The notes: generated from the letters alone by a model not told the origin. Positions 35,386-48,776 are shown, counted from the first letter of the stretch. The stretch is DNA of 64,000 bases from Taudactylus pleione (GCA_031769625.1 JAUIMM010000213.1:3899001-3963000); one strand, 5' to 3'. Program-made: numbers and translations.

Positions 35386-37387
35386 CAGTAGCAGTATGTT
35401 AACATGAATTGCAATGTAACTGACTATAAATTATTCTGAGAAAATCAGCTCCATATAAATGTGTTTCACAGTAGAGGCCGCTGTATAGCATATTAGTACC
35501 AAGCTGGTAAAGACATTATTGCCCAACAACAAACATCGTGGAGCTGCCAGTGACGCCGATGCCGACGGTTACAGCAAATTAGGTGGGTGTATCGCTTTCA
35601 GCAGCAGCTCATTCACAGGCAGGCTACTCGCTGTATCACTGGCTTCACTAAGAGGCATACCAGTGTCAATCTGTTGGAAAAACTCAGGGATGTGATAGCA
35701 ATATGGCTTACCCCATTAATATTCTTCTCATGATTTGTCATTATTGTACGAGCATTACAACTGGGTGAATTTCAGAGTTATGTTGCCACCTTACTGCAGA
35801 ACACTGGAGAATACTCTTGAGTTTTATGCAAGCTACAGAAACCATTTGAAATTGTAACCAATGATGAAAATTGAAACATCAATAGAATGGTTAAGGATTA
35901 CTTTAATGATAATGTACAAATTGACAACTCACACATTCCCTTTGAATACTAGGAGGAGAAAAGGCAGTTTGGACCCCCTTGTACGAAATTGGTATGGTGT
36001 GCTTAATCTGCCCACCCTCCAGTGTATACTCAGATTACACAGTGCTTAGCACAGATGAGAACCTTGTGAGTGATCACCATAGGAGGTTACTTCCAAAAAG
36101 TGTGTAAAAACTGATATTCATTCAAATGAACTACAAATTCAGGGAAGAGGGAAACCTATGCGGTAATGGTGGATTCCAGTCAGGATGTGCTAATATTGTG
36201 TGATGATGATGATATTAATACCAATGATGGTGATGATGAGGATGACATCTTGAACTTTGGGGATGATTAACACTATTACTCTTAAGTCCATTAGTAGCAT
36301 GGTTTAACCAAACCACCAAAATGTTTTATTTTGTGGGGCCCAAACAAACCATGCACTTCAGCTACAAAAGTGGCAGTCTCTATTGCTGGTGCTTGGTTTG
36401 TTAAACTGTGCATGTTCTTTTTAATATACAACATAATGGTGGGTAGGACTGCCCAAGGACAATTCCATTGTGCACTTTTCACTATGGGCTTTGTCAAGAT
36501 TGTGTGTATTTGAGAGGCAGCATATATAACCTTGCTGTTGCTAGAGTTAGAATTCAGTTTGTGAAAAAACAGATATAGGTTTTATTAAAGCAATACCTCC
36601 ACTATTCTGCGCAGAGTAACGTGGAGGTTAGCACATGGAGTATCAGTCAGATCCCTCTGGCAATGTACCAGCGAATAAGGGATTTTATATACAATAGTTG
36701 CATAAATTACAAAATCATTAACAAGAGGGTGTTATATTACAATCGAGATATTAAATTGATTGATGCATAGGGAAAGGGTTGTGACAATATACAATAATGC
36801 ATGTTATGGGGTTGGGTTTCTTAGTGAATGAGTAATTAATATCAGATGATGAGTCTGTGATCTTTGACATCTTATGCTCTGGTCATCATGACATCTTAGA
36901 TTAAATTTTCTCAAAAGGTTGGGGTTATCTCTTCAAGCAAACATGAAAATAGGCTCAAATTTATCACGCCACAGTCTGACTGGCTTCCAACTTCACATAT
37001 CCATCTGAATCACTGTAAAAGCTAGAAACACATATTAGCATAAAACCTTAACAATTCTTTTATTTCAGGCAATACTAACACCATTTTTAGTTAACATCAA
37101 CAATTCCACCGCTTGTTAATGCCAATTAAATCAAAATGGTGCTAATTACACAATTCTAAATCTACTTCTAAGCGAAATAGGAAAAGGAAATGAGGATATA
37201 GGGAAATAGCACATTCTCTAGTTTCGTCATGAAGGACTATTGGTAATGGTGTGGAGCGCACCATCCCTGCCAGAGTTAGTGAAAACCTGGAGATTTGCGA
37301 CAGTAAAGAGATTCTTCAGTCCTTCATTGAGGCACAAGCCTTGTTACCATATATATTTCAGCGGCTGGTTTGTGTGTATGCAAGTAT
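35386..37387. other. Region without recognised genes (possible ERV 3' side)
   Basis: Short frames (35861-36049, 36291-36513) have no motif. If the envelope remnant to the right belonged to a provirus, its 3' LTR should lie here, but I could not identify a repeated LTR pair. Confidence 0.3.
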
Positions 37388-38693
37388 TTAAGCAGAAAAT
37401 ATTGAGGGTTGAAAGTAATATGTATAAATGGAACAGGCTTTGTGGTCACAAGATAGGTGGTTGAGGATCCTGGTTTTGGGGTACACATTCTTGAATCCAT
37501 GTATCATTGTGGGAAAACACTTTATACATATGTATACTATAGCAATTGTTAACAAACCCATCATGACGAAATGCGATATTTGCATAAACCAATTAGTTAT
37601 ACCTTTTCCTATCCATCCAAAATCATCCCAGCCTTGATATTGGTGCATGCTTTCTTGTATGTCTTGTAACTGTTTTATTTTCTTCTCAATGGGATTATAA
37701 TTATCCAAAATATTAAAACAGCACATACCTTTGAAGTGTTCACATCCACCACCTACTTTTAGTAACAAGTAATCTATGGCTACTCTGTTTTCTAACATTC
37801 CATCTCTAACCTCTCTTAATTCATGATTGATCAGAGAAATAGCAGTGCTAGTGGCATTTATAATTTTAGCCATGCCACAAGCAATACTATTTATGACCCT
37901 GGTATTGTACACACTGAGACCTGGGATTCCCAATAAAGAGAAACCCAAAGCTTTATACTGTGCGTCAGATAACAGAGGCAAATCTGACCTACAAGCTGGA
38001 GGTAATGACCTTTTCCCTCGTGTTGAGGACATTAAAGAGGTTATGTTGATGTGAGCTGCAAGAAATGTCAGTCGTCCTAGATAGCAAACCCCAGAAGAAT
38101 TTGATGGAAAGTAAGAATAAGCCCTATTCCCACACACCAAAGATATACCCTTGGGCAAATATCTATCGAGATATATAACATTAACTTGGACCTCCTCTAT
38201 ACAATTATCAGTATTTACCAATGTCTGAAGTAGAGGTTGCTCTATAATATTCCAGCAGTGTTTTCGGTATGCACTTGGTTGTACTTCAATCTTATACTTG
38301 GTCCCATGAAATTTCCCAATAAATCATATGGTATTTCACTAAATGTCATATTATTATTTGGTATAAGTCCTATTTTCCCCATTTGTGGAGCCGTAGTGGG
38401 ATACAGAAAAAACATGTTTTGTAAGCTTATCCTACATGCATAGGTGGAACTACACAAAAGGCATCGCTTCCTGTTGCAGTGGTAACTAATTCAACAAATG
38501 TGTTCTTACCATAAACCTTAGCTCTGGCTATAGGATTATACTGATAGTCTGAATCTTCATAATCAACAACTGGACTCACAGTGGTGTAATGCACTTCCCT
38601 TCGGTTTCTCCGATGCAGCAGACAGTAGCAGAGTGAGGTAAGTGACTGCATAGCACACTGGGGACTCACACACATGTCACGGGGGTCACACAC
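37388..38693 (-). pseudogene. env: Endogenous retrovirus envelope (gamma-type), frameshifted remnant
   Basis: The best frame (37388-38221) has a surface-subunit C-terminal block with VCGNRAYSYFPSN and GVCYLGRLTF, then RGKR, a basic site where furin-type cleavage is expected. It then carries transmembrane-subunit features: NRVAIDYLLLK, a C-x6-CC motif (CEHFKGMCC), a tryptophan-rich stretch, and the hydrophobic span FVMMGLLTIAIVYICI. The C-x6-CC motif marks gamma/alpha-type envelopes. Two more minus-strand frames (38242-38457 and 38427-38693) hold short surface-subunit pieces, so at least two frameshifts are present and the surface subunit looks much shorter than usual. No matching gag or pol was found nearby. 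As it stands it cannot be one continuous protein, though the 277-residue part is open. Confidence 0.85.
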
Positions 38694-38699
38694 ACACTG

Positions 38700-39597
38700 A
38701 CAGGCATGACAGCACTCTCAGATACTCACACAGTCTGCAGACGTCAGAGGAAGTGCCTTCAGCATGCAGGAGATGCAGAAGAGAGAACAGTGCTGCCAGA
38801 AGGTGAGTATCTATTGGACTAATTAAGCTAATTAGTCATTAGGGGGGTGCTTTCCTCCTCATATTATTAAATATTTGAATAATATTTTAAATTTTTTTCT
38901 TTTTTAGTTTAATGGTAGTAATATTATTACATTAATATTATTGTTGTTAATAATATTATTATTATTATCATTATTTTTATTTAATGTGATTTAATACAAT
39001 ATAATAAACTATAATATCATATGCTGGACTAATTGCTTTGAGTCAATCGTTCATAAATTGAGATCCTGAACTAATAGATTATATATGTTTTATATTTAAT
39101 TTATGCTTTCTCTCTATATATAATATTTTTTTTTATGTATTTTGATTTTGGAAAATATATTTTGTTAATTTAATCTATTCATTTATTATCGATTAATTAG
39201 TTTAGTGCAGTCATATTTTTTGTTGGGACATGAGACGTTATATATATGTGTATATATATGTTAATATTGTGTTGTTTTTCCACTCATATATATATATATA
39301 TATATGCGTATTTATATGTTTATGGATGCATATGGTTTTTTATAAACTTTTCTAGTATTTAGATATATGTGCCATTTAATTAAGGATCAATGAAATAATG
39401 TCCATTGATCTTGTTGTATTGACACTTATCTAAATTCATGTTTTATACAGAGATATATAATTTCTGTCTAACTTAATAGATAAGTTCTATTAAATTCAAT
39501 CTTTGTTGGACTAGAAATGGTTAAAACCGATTGTTCAATTATCCAATACCTTCAATTCTGTTGCTATTTATACTCCAAATTCAAACAGGAGGGCATT
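38700..39597. other. Very AT-rich spacer
   Basis: Contains ATT/TTA microsatellite-like tracts (38870-39000) and TATATA runs (39240-39306). No gene. Confidence 0.4.
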
Positions 39598-40650
39598 TTG
39601 GCTTGAAAAAGACTACAGTGTAGCCGAAACGCGTTGCTGCTGCTGCCTTTCCTTTAAAGGATTTTCTGGATTCCTGCCCTGCTTTTATGAGGACACATTT
39701 ACTGTTCATTGGCGTGAGATTCCGTTGGAGAGAGTAAAGATCGTGACGGAGAAGGGCGCTGACTTGGGACTTACTCTATGCGGTTATCCCCGTCAGTAAG
39801 CATCACCTGATCGTGCTTCTCAATTGGCAGGTCAGTGAGAGGGGAACTGCTGACTGCTGCTTGGTTTTCGGCTGTGTTTGGTGAGCGTTACGGGACGACT
39901 GACTGCTCACCGCGACTATCCCTCAGCTGCCCCGCCAGACACCCCTGGCAGATCTCTCCTGATCCACGGAGCCGCCTATATATGCAGTTAAGTGACCGAC
40001 TGCTTTTGGCATGGAATAGAATGACCCCCGGCATTTGGTCTAATTAGAGACAGGAGTCTCCTTCTACGGCAGGTACTCAAGCCGTATTGTGACTTCCCCA
40101 GGATATGTTATTTTCTTTTTAGACTCCATTGCTATTTAGCCACAAGTGCCTCATACACGGGATTCATTAATTACCCGCAGGGATTTGAATTGGAACTTTT
40201 CCAGACTATTAATATGACCCTATGGGTCTTAATTAATCTGCATTAACCTGCGACTTATGTAACAGTTAATGTATTTTTATGTAGTTATATTTGTTGCCAT
40301 TTTTTATTTGTATTTAGAGCTCTATTTAGTGGTATACTATTTATGCATATGTGGACTAGGAATCTGATCAATTCCGGTCCTCTGTTTAATTGACAGTTAT
40401 TAGTTTCTTATATTTATTGTATTTATGTGTCTATTCCTTATTAAGGTTGATTAAATTGGTCAATATAGACCTTTATACATATATGTGGTATTGTCTATGT
40501 CCCAACATAGTTACTAGAGCGCAGTATTCATTTGTTCTTTTTGTACTAGTGAGGTTGACAATCACCTCTTGTCACTGCTGCATTGGTAATAGATTGCTCT
40601 AGCTTATTAGCGCTGGGAGGTTTTCTTTTTGTGTGTTTTCATTAGGAGGG
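39598..40650 (+). mobile_element. PLE-type leader with a well-preserved hammerhead-like 3' half
   Basis: Positions 39601-39640 read TTGAAAAA, a hairpin GACTAC-AGT-GTAGCC, then GAAACGCGTTGC. The GAAAC-GCGTTG half matches the hammerhead consensus exactly, while the CTGATGA box is degraded to TTGAAAA. The following kilobase, ending near AGCGCTGGGAGG and a T-run (about 40610-40640), resembles a PLE pseudo-LTR. No reverse transcriptase follows. Confidence 0.42.
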
Positions 40651-42110
40651 TGCTGAAGGGGTCCCAGAGCAAACCCTGACCATTTTTACTAAAAATATGG
40701 ATTTTAGGAAAAATTGGTTATGCTCTGGGACTGGAAGGAGATAAATCCCACCCCACTGAAAAATTTAAAAACCCCGCACTTTATTGATATTCTCGCACCT
40801 AATTGAGTATGCCCCCAAATATCCACTTGGTTCTATACAGCCAAGAATGAAATTATATGATGCACCACATGTACAAGAATTGTGAAGGCCATTTATTGTA
40901 TATAAAGGCATCAAATGGAATGTTAGAAATGCATAGAGATAGGCAGCATGGAGATCTACCAAACATGTATTTTACATGTGTTTTACTGCATGATTTGCTT
41001 GAAATGTTCTACTGACCTTTGAAAGGTTAACACTTTCCCTTTGTAGGAAAGGGTTTTATCCTTGAAAACACAAGTGGCACCAATCAGACAATGTTTATCT
41101 CCATTGTAACTAGGAATGGTATAGCATCCAGTGTTAGAAGAATATAAACAAAACTGAGGAAGAATTCATATTACTATAAAAAATAAGATGCATTGCCATT
41201 AGTAATAGTTAAAAAGGGAGTTTTATGTACAGATTTTTTTGTTTGTTTGTAATATAAACTACACATTGCAATTAAATAGATAAGCAGATTGCAAAGGTTG
41301 AGCGGAGCAATATTAATCTCTGATAGGTAATTTATTGAGGTATGTCACATATATTGTAATAAAGTGCATTACTAGTTACATGTTCCTGATAACTCAAAGT
41401 TTTACCAACATTCTTACAAACAAAATATAGCAAGTACCTATCATTTCTGCTACATGTTCTGGCACAATTTTAATAATCTCTAAACTAAATATTCATTCCA
41501 ACATTGCAGTGCACTAGAAACCAATAATGACTGTGTATTTATCGCTTGAAATAAATTACATTTAATCCTATACACGAACTCTATATCATAGTCATATCTA
41601 TAGAGTAAGAACTGGATGTTAACGGGATCATCTAATGTATCCAATCCCCACCACTCATTGATATAATTTATTTAAAAATCTGTCACTCTTTCAAAACCTT
41701 TATCAATATGACCACCACCTCTAGTGAATATTAATCGGTTAACAGGTATGCAGATATAATATTATAAATGGAGGTCTGCATATTAATTTTACATACAGTA
41801 TATAGTTATCACAGTTCATCAGGGAGAATAGTAATACATGTATTTTAGCCTTTATTCATTGTCTAATTTGATATAATCACAAAAGAAGATGGTAAATGTA
41901 ATCAATTTACTCTAACATGCAAGTAGCAGTATATGAAGTTCTCCTTTGCCACCACAACAATCTATTTAACATTCATGCATAATGCTCAAATACTAGTTAT
42001 GTGTAGAAATGTAAGCCCTTAATTATATGAATGCTCACCTAAAGGATAAAGTTTTATTCTGATGTGGTGGAAATAATAATTTCCTTTTATATACAAGATG
42101 CTTGGGAACT
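40651..42110. other. AT-rich region without recognised features
   Basis: No supported gene or repeat boundary. Confidence 0.35.
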
Positions 42111-42124
42111 ATATACTATTAACA

Positions 42125-42141
42125 CTTTAAATATATATATA

Positions 42142-42182
<41 letters not shown>

Positions 42183-42364
42183 CGCACCAATAACCCGGCA
42201 CTCACACTCAGGGTAAGTATTACTTGCTAAGGTGCCCTTCCAGAGTATGCAAACTCCACATAACGATCCCACAGGACGGCACTCAATAGACTTCCATCAA
42301 TAAAAAAAAAATAAAGGACCTTTTTATTGATGGAAGTCTATTAAGTGCCGTCCTGTGGGATCGT

Positions 42365-42410
<46 letters not shown>
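42125..42410. repeat. Foldback flanked by TA microsatellites
   Basis: A TA tract at about 42128-42181 is followed by a left arm ending in ATAACGATCCCACAGGACGG and GACTTCCATCAATAAAA. The right arm is its inverse (TTTTATTGATGGAAGTCTAT, then CCGTCCTGTGGGATCGTTAT), followed by a second TA tract (42366-42410). The arms are about 42 bp with one visible difference. The whole unit could form a hairpin. Confidence 0.82.
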
Positions 42411-42417
<7 letters not shown>

Positions 42418-42429
42418 AGTTGCCTATTA

Positions 42430-44640
42430 CTTCGACTTCCACATTAGTGAGTAAGTAGATTAATATTAATTGCAATTCTCTGCATATTTCCCTCTTTATT
42501 TGAGAGCCTCTATCAGGCTGTACAGCCTGGCTGTAGTGCTAATTATAGAAGTGCAAAATGTAAAAGTGCATTTTAAACATAATTTTGGCGTTATACCGGC
42601 GTTAAACCAAAGTCAAGCAGAAGTATTACACCCCAACTCCAAACCCAACAGATATCGAAACAACATTTGGACAACGTCTCAAGAAATGTGAGTTCAAAAT
42701 CTCAAATACAAGCACAGGATGTCAGCGTTATCAGGGCAAAAATTACTGGACTCTGTTTGCTCATTGTAATAATTTAACAGTTTACTTGCTAATCTCTAGC
42801 TTTCTAGTTTCACAAATACCTCAAAGCTTACTGTATTCTGTGCCAACTTCAGTTTTCCTCCTAGAAATAATGTTTTATTAACTTACTCCTTTGCCTTGCC
42901 TCATGTCTTCTATCTTCTAACACAGTAGTGTCAAACTCGGGCATTCTGCTAAATTACCTGTCCTTATTGCAAACTCATGCAGCTTGTGTGGAGGACTATT
43001 AGAGAAACACTATTATTTGCAACAGAGACCTTCTACATATTAACCCTCACTAACCCAATAGCTGCTATTTGAATGAAATACATGCTTCTGAGTGGAATGA
43101 CTACAAAAAAAACAATTTAATTTATGGTCTTACAACACTTATAAAAGTAATTGGTCCCATGTGGGACAGCTGCAAGTGCTTTGCATGAGTAAACGCTGCT
43201 TACTGTGCCATAAATATTGTTATAGTAAAAACATACTTGAAGTTCTAGACGGTTATTAAACAATTGCATTATAGTGTTGAATTAAATGGCCACTTGTTTC
43301 TAAAAATTAATTTATTGTTTTTAATTTATATGTGATTTATGTTTCACCGGCAGTGTTAAAATTTCATGTTAATATGTTAATAATAGTCTGACAGGTTTAC
43401 TGTTTATATTTTTTCTTATCCAGAATGTTACAGTTACCCCTTCTTTTGCAGTTGCCTGTCAGAATTTAAATTCTAATTAAGTTGCACATTACTATATCCT
43501 TCCTTTTTTTGAGATATTAAACTGCTTACATGTGAGAGCGAAGAGTTGTGGATGTAGTAAATGTACTATAGTTTGTGATTGTATATATAATAAAACTAAG
43601 TGCTGACAAAAATTGTGTAATCACATTGGCAAACAGTGACATTTCTATGAGCTCTGACCCCTCCCACCTGTATCAGTGATGTAACTTCCAGAGAGTTCTG
43701 GCATAACACACATCTACAGTCTCCTAAAGATCCTTTGTAGGACCTTGGCAAGTACAGTATGCTGTGATTGCAATTGCATTGTCTAATAAAATCATGAGAT
43801 TATTAAGAAAAACATCTTATATAAATCAGAGGAAGAAATTTTGATTTTCTTTCATCATGGATCTTATTGTAGAAATTAGATGTAATGAAATGATCCATAT
43901 CACTGAGGATCACATTAATATTTTTCATAACATTACAGCAAGTAAGATAAAATTCCATCCACAAAATGTTTTAGAATACGGTCAACCCATTCCTACACCC
44001 TCATATTCAGATTGGGTAACGTACCACTATTCACATTGAAGATATCACAAACTAGTTATATACATATTTTGATTAGTTCAATTTATTTATTTATGATAGT
44101 TTAAAACCAAAACTATTTTTTGAACAGGTTTTTCCCTCGCAAACACCCATTATTTTCTAACAGGTAAAACAACAATCAAATCTTGTGGATATTTGCCATA
44201 TTTGCAATAATTTACAATCCACACTTACAGATTATTTCCCATAAGCAAACTCTTCTGTTATTTCCTATACTTAATCATTAGATGTCATCTCATGATAAAA
44301 ACACAGGCACTCCTGAAATTCATTGACAACATCACATTATCCACAATAGACAAATATATAACAGTATAGAGGAAATAAAAAAGGCATACAGGGATGCAAG
44401 GGCCACACACAGAGAGAAAAAAAAACATTCTGTAGAGGAGAAAATATCCCAAAACATACAATAGTACAGAAGAACAAAAAGAGTGTAATGCCAGGACAAA
44501 TCTATATAATAAAATTAAGTGATAATAAAAATTATGTTATCAGAGTCTTGTTAAAAAACATTCACAAACTCTGAACAGCTGCACCATCTCTCCCCAAACA
44601 AATACCAGTGTCTTTGCAGCTCAACAAGAGCTAGAAGGTT
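42430..44640. other. AT-rich region without recognised features
   Basis: A 60-codon frame at 43857-44039 and a 73-codon frame at 42470-42691 show no motif. Nothing else is supported. Confidence 0.3.
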
Positions 44641-44649
44641 TGAAGTTGA

Positions 44650-45020
44650 GGTGGTACTGAAGTATAAAAAAAGAGGAAGGGGGAGAAAAGCAAGATAGAG
44701 ACGCAAGAGAAAAGCAGAGACAGACTCAGAGAGGAAGGCGAGGAAGAGGGGGGAAAAGAGCAAGTCATGGGACAGGTGAAGAGAGGCAAGAGAAAGATAG
44801 AGTAATGGGAAATAAAGAAAGAGTGGAATAGAAAAACAAAAAAAGGGAAAGAGAGAACTGTATCAGAGGGTGAAAGATAAAAAGACAGTTGGGGGAGGAG
44901 AAAGAGGTAAGGAAAAGACAGATGGAGTAAGAGGGGGGGAGAGAGAGAGAAAAATATGGGGGGCACTTAAGAGAAAGAAAAGGGGATAGACAGAAGAAAA
45001 GAGAGTGACAGAAAAAAAAT
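44650..45020. repeat. Purine-rich (GA) low-complexity tract
   Basis: Almost uninterrupted A and G on the plus strand. The minus-strand frames of 70-111 codons (Leu, Ser, Phe, Pro-rich) are translations of the pyrimidine strand and not genes. Confidence 0.85.
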
Positions 45021-45639
45021 CCAAGCAGCCCAGGGATATTAGACAATTAGTAAAGGAAGGATAAAATATGTGTATTACTGTACTATTCACTCTGAAGAAC
45101 TTTATATGTAAAAATAAGATACGTGTTTCATTTATAGTATGCCCTCATATCTGTTAACCAATTACTAATCCATAGAAGTGGTGGTCATGTTGATAAAAGC
45201 TTACAAAAAGGGTCACATAACTGTATTTTTTTAAACAAATATCAACGACTAGATAAATTACATTTAATTATACCATTAAAACAACTTCCCATTCTTATCC
45301 TTATACAGTTGTTATGATTCTATGATATAGAGGTGTATAGGATTAAAATATTATTTATTTTTAAGGATACATACATGAATAGGACTAGAGGTCGCGCATA
45401 ACAATTTTTATTACACTTTTCAGTTTTTATTTGCACTTTCTACATTTGTATTTTTTTTAAATATTCTGTTTGGAATTAAGGATACTAATAACAGGAAACC
45501 GTTTTTGTTTGTAACAATTAAAATTTTGTGCATAAAGGACTGCACCAAGTGTATACACATTTTGTATGAAGCAGTGCTGCCTGCCAATGAGCTTATATTC
45601 AGAACCAAGGTTGCCTGGGGAAAGTACCCTAGAGCCCTC

Positions 45640-46130
45640 GGTCAGCAGCATCTCCACAGTGATTGTTGATGACAGTTCTACAGGGTCTCTGGTGAATATT
45701 AGGGTTTCCATTAGACTGTATTCCCTGATTTAGCTAGCAATATAATTGTCCACATTCGGAGTCGTTGTAACATTCTCTACTGTGTTTTTAGCTCAATTGG
45801 TTTGTGATAGGTCCTTACCTGGAAGGCAATTTCTTAAGCACTCATCCTGACATGTACCTCAATTGGCCCTCTGCACCTATATAAGTCCAGGTCTGACAAA
45901 ACGTAGGTGCCCGTTATAAATCCTGTAGTCTGACCTATGAGCTATTGTTAATCTATATATATAGTAATTTTGCCAGTCCTTGCTTTGCTGCCTGACAATT
46001 AAACTTTCATGTCTGCCATTTGCCTGTTTATTGTCTTTAATCTCTGCATGTTGCCCAATATCTGAATCAATACTGGTTAGTTACTATAGTTGTGGGTACA
46101 AGACTTAAGGGAATAATGATTAATACATCT
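45640..46130 (+). mobile_element. Possible solo LTR
   Basis: A promoter-like CCTATATAAG lies at about 45877-45886 and is followed by pyrimidine-rich leader sequence. An ATTAAA-type polyadenylation signal lies near 46000, and TTGCCTGTTTATTG follows. The layout resembles a gypsy-type LTR. No second LTR or internal region was found and exact ends are unclear. Confidence 0.35.
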
Positions 46131-47089
46131 ACAGTAGTCCTGAGGGAAAGGCTACTACTAGAGGCCAAAGTTCAACTAGTTTAACAATATTTACCGGTAG
46201 TCATTGGAGTCAACTTTATAAAATGATTGGGGGTGCCCATCCATATAACTGAGTAATGGCATACATAGACATGAATAGTGACAGCACAATTATTGGGGGT
46301 GCTCAAGCACCAACAGAGCTGGCTCCAATACAGTTTGAACATTAAGCCCTCACCCACTAACTTATTATTTAGTGAATGACCAATTAATAAGCAGAATGAA
46401 ACAAAAGGTGCTTTATTGAAACCTGTGAATTAGATTAATATAACCATATCAGTAAATTTTCATTAGACTATTGAAAAATTAGTAATTTTATCCGGTCACC
46501 TATAATAATCAATAGGAGCTGTGTAGGGGAGTTGCATATAGATGTAAGGCTTGGGATCAATTCTGCAGTTATAGCTATGTTTTAAGTTTCTATGGTTGGA
46601 CTGTAAAATAAATCTGCTTACAAATTTATTCAAGATTATATGCGTATAATAGAAAAAAAGTCAAAACAGCAGGTACACTTGTGTTCAAAATGTACACATT
46701 AAAAACACCATCTGGTCATTTTTTTTTCAGAATCTATGTATTCACTGTTTCTTTTCCAAGTGTAGCTTATTGTGCCGAACCCTTTTATTTACGTATGTTT
46801 CATTATAACAGATGTCACTGTTGCCCTGGAGACCAATGTCAGCATTCTTTATGCTTGCATGATGGATTGTTATGGCAAGCTATTTCACTTCAGCAGGATT
46901 ACTGATTTTCTTTTGTGACTACTTCCAATTATATACTGCACAATGGTACATTTATAGCTCCAATAGGATTTCTGACTATAAATTCCTAAATTTATTTTAA
47001 AGTATAGCAGTCTCACATTACTTGATATTTTATAGACTTATTAAAAGATCAGTAACTGGTCAATGGAGAAAACAGCAGCTTTTTATATG
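46131..47089. other. Spacer without recognised genes
   Basis: ATTGGGGGTGCTCAAGCACC near 46290 resembles transposon-terminal sequence, with no partner found. Confidence 0.3.
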
Positions 47090-47527
47090 GGCACTCTTTA
47101 TCGAGAAAGAGAAGGCTCTTTTTCTGGGGCACTCTTGTGTGTAATGTTATACAAATTAAAATATAACTTTTATTAAAGTCATTTAAAATTATATTTCTAT
47201 AGAAGAATATAATTCAAGAAAAAATCTGATTCAAGAAAAATTGCAAGGTTGCAGTATGTGTCGTTGGAACGATTCCTGTCTAGGTAGACATTACATTCAT
47301 TGCGTATGATTATATTGAGTATTTTTAGAAAGGAATTGCAAAAGTAAAAATAAAACAAGGGCAGAGGTGAAAGTCTTAATAAGCAATGGTAGAGAACTAT
47401 TGTTCTCAAACAGTGAACCATAGTACATATATACATTTATATTTCAATTTTGTATATGTCTTGTATATGTTCAGGTTCATATTGGTAATCTGAAACTGTT
47501 TGGGAGTGTTTTAATGAATATCTAGAG

Positions 47528-47731
47528 CAGTGGTTCTCAAACTTGGTCCTCAGGACTCCACACAGGTCACGTTTTGCAGGTCACCTAGCAGGTGCACAGA
47601 TGTACTCGTTACTCACTGACACATTTTAAAAGATCCACAGATGGAGCTAATTATTTCACCTGTGATTCTGTGAGGGGACCTGGAAAACATGCACTGTTTG
47701 GAGTCCTGAGGACCGAGTTTGAGAACCTGTG
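47528..47731. mobile_element. hAT-type MITE inserted in the left foldback arm
   Basis: It starts CAGTGGTTCTCAAACTTGGT and ends with the near inverse (ACCGAGTTTGAGAACCTGTG). The flanks are ATCTAGAG (47520-47527) and ATCTAGAC (47732-47739), an 8-bp duplication with one change. The TIR type is widespread in vertebrates. Confidence 0.88.
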
Positions 47732-47813
47732 ATCTAGACAATGGACTATTTGTCTGGTGACAGGTTCATTTTAATATATGTGATTATAGAAATATAAAGT
47801 AGAAAGCACATGT

Positions 47814-48212
47814 CATGAACACAGGTTAGGCAAAAACAGTGATCTGTATCAGGTGCAGCAAGGACTGATTCTTGCGGGCCTTAACATATAGACAATGCTG
47901 CAATTAAAGGCCCCCATACATCAGCAATTGATTGCAGCAATTCTGCAATTTGCAATCGATGGTGTATAAAAATCTTTCCCTTTTTCAATCGATTGTGGCA
48001 ATTCTGCAATTTGCAATCGATTGTGTATAAAAATCTTTCCCTTTTTCAATCGATTGGGAAAGATTTTTATACACAACTGATTGCAAATTGCTGCAATTAA
48101 TTGCTGATGTATGGGGGCCTTAACTTGGACTTGACATATGCATATACTGTAGAATCAGCCCTTGCTGCACCTGATACAGATCACTGTTTTTCCCTAATCT
48201 GTGTTCATGACA
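47814..48212. repeat. Inner inverted pair of the foldback
   Basis: GTCATGAACACAGGTTAGGC (47814) and CAGTGATCTGTATCAGGTGC (47840) recur as their inverses at about 48150-48212. The phrase TAGACAATGCTGC is also directly repeated at 47888 and 48241. The centre has therefore been duplicated both inversely and directly. Confidence 0.75.
47908..48120. mobile_element. Palindromic MITE, AGGCCCCCATACA ends
   Basis: It starts AGGCCCCCATACATCAGCAA and ends TTGCTGATGTATGGGGGCCT, a near-perfect inverse. The flanks are TAA on both sides (47905-47907, 48121-48123); TTAA is also possible. The interior holds a direct repeat of TCTGCAATTTGCAATCGATK and an AATCTTTCCC hairpin. Confidence 0.85.
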
Positions 48213-48389
48213 TGTACAATGTGCTTTCTATTTAAAACATAGACAATGCTGCATCTGCTGGTAACAGTTAACTTGGACTTGACATATGTATATAGAATCA
48301 GCACTTGTTGCATGTAATAATCCTGTTTATACTAACCAGCGGTCTCTTGGCAGATAATTTATTAAACCCTGGGACCAATAGATGACTTA

Positions 48390-48776
48390 TGCTGGGCATA
48401 CACAGCTAGATAAAATGTCTGACATTTTATCTGGCCGGCTGCCAGCCGCAGATGTCGCCGGCATACACTGTGAGAGAAATCTCACAGTGTATAGCCCGAC
48501 ATCCGCGCTCCGCCCCCGGGGGAGGAGACATTTCCCTGTTCCTTCCGTAGGAAGGAACACAGGAAATGTCTGTCTGTTGGCCGCGCTGGGCATACACTGC
48601 CCGATGCGGCCGACAGTTACCGGGAAATATCTCATCGGACCGGCATGCTGGACAATCCTGCATGCCTGACCGAGCAATATTTAACCCTCGGTCGCCCGCA
48701 CACACGCTACAATTATCGGGGCGATCTGCCGATATCAGGCGGATCGCCCCGATAATTGTAGCGTGTATGGCCAGCA
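48390..48776. mobile_element. MITE with TGCTGGGCATACAC ends
   Basis: It starts TGCTGGGCATACAC and ends GTGTATGGCCAGCA, with flanks TTA (48387-48389) and TTA (48777-48779). A 3-bp TTA duplication suggests PIF/Harbinger. The interior is a series of hairpins, such as AAAATGTCTGACATTTTATC and ATTATCGGGGCGATCTGCCG with its inverse. The mirror-image open frames on both strands follow from this. Confidence 0.87.

Noticed and set aside
44551..45090. Several Leu/Ser/Phe-rich minus-strand frames that look like membrane proteins
   Set aside because: They are the pyrimidine strand of a GA-rich low-complexity tract.
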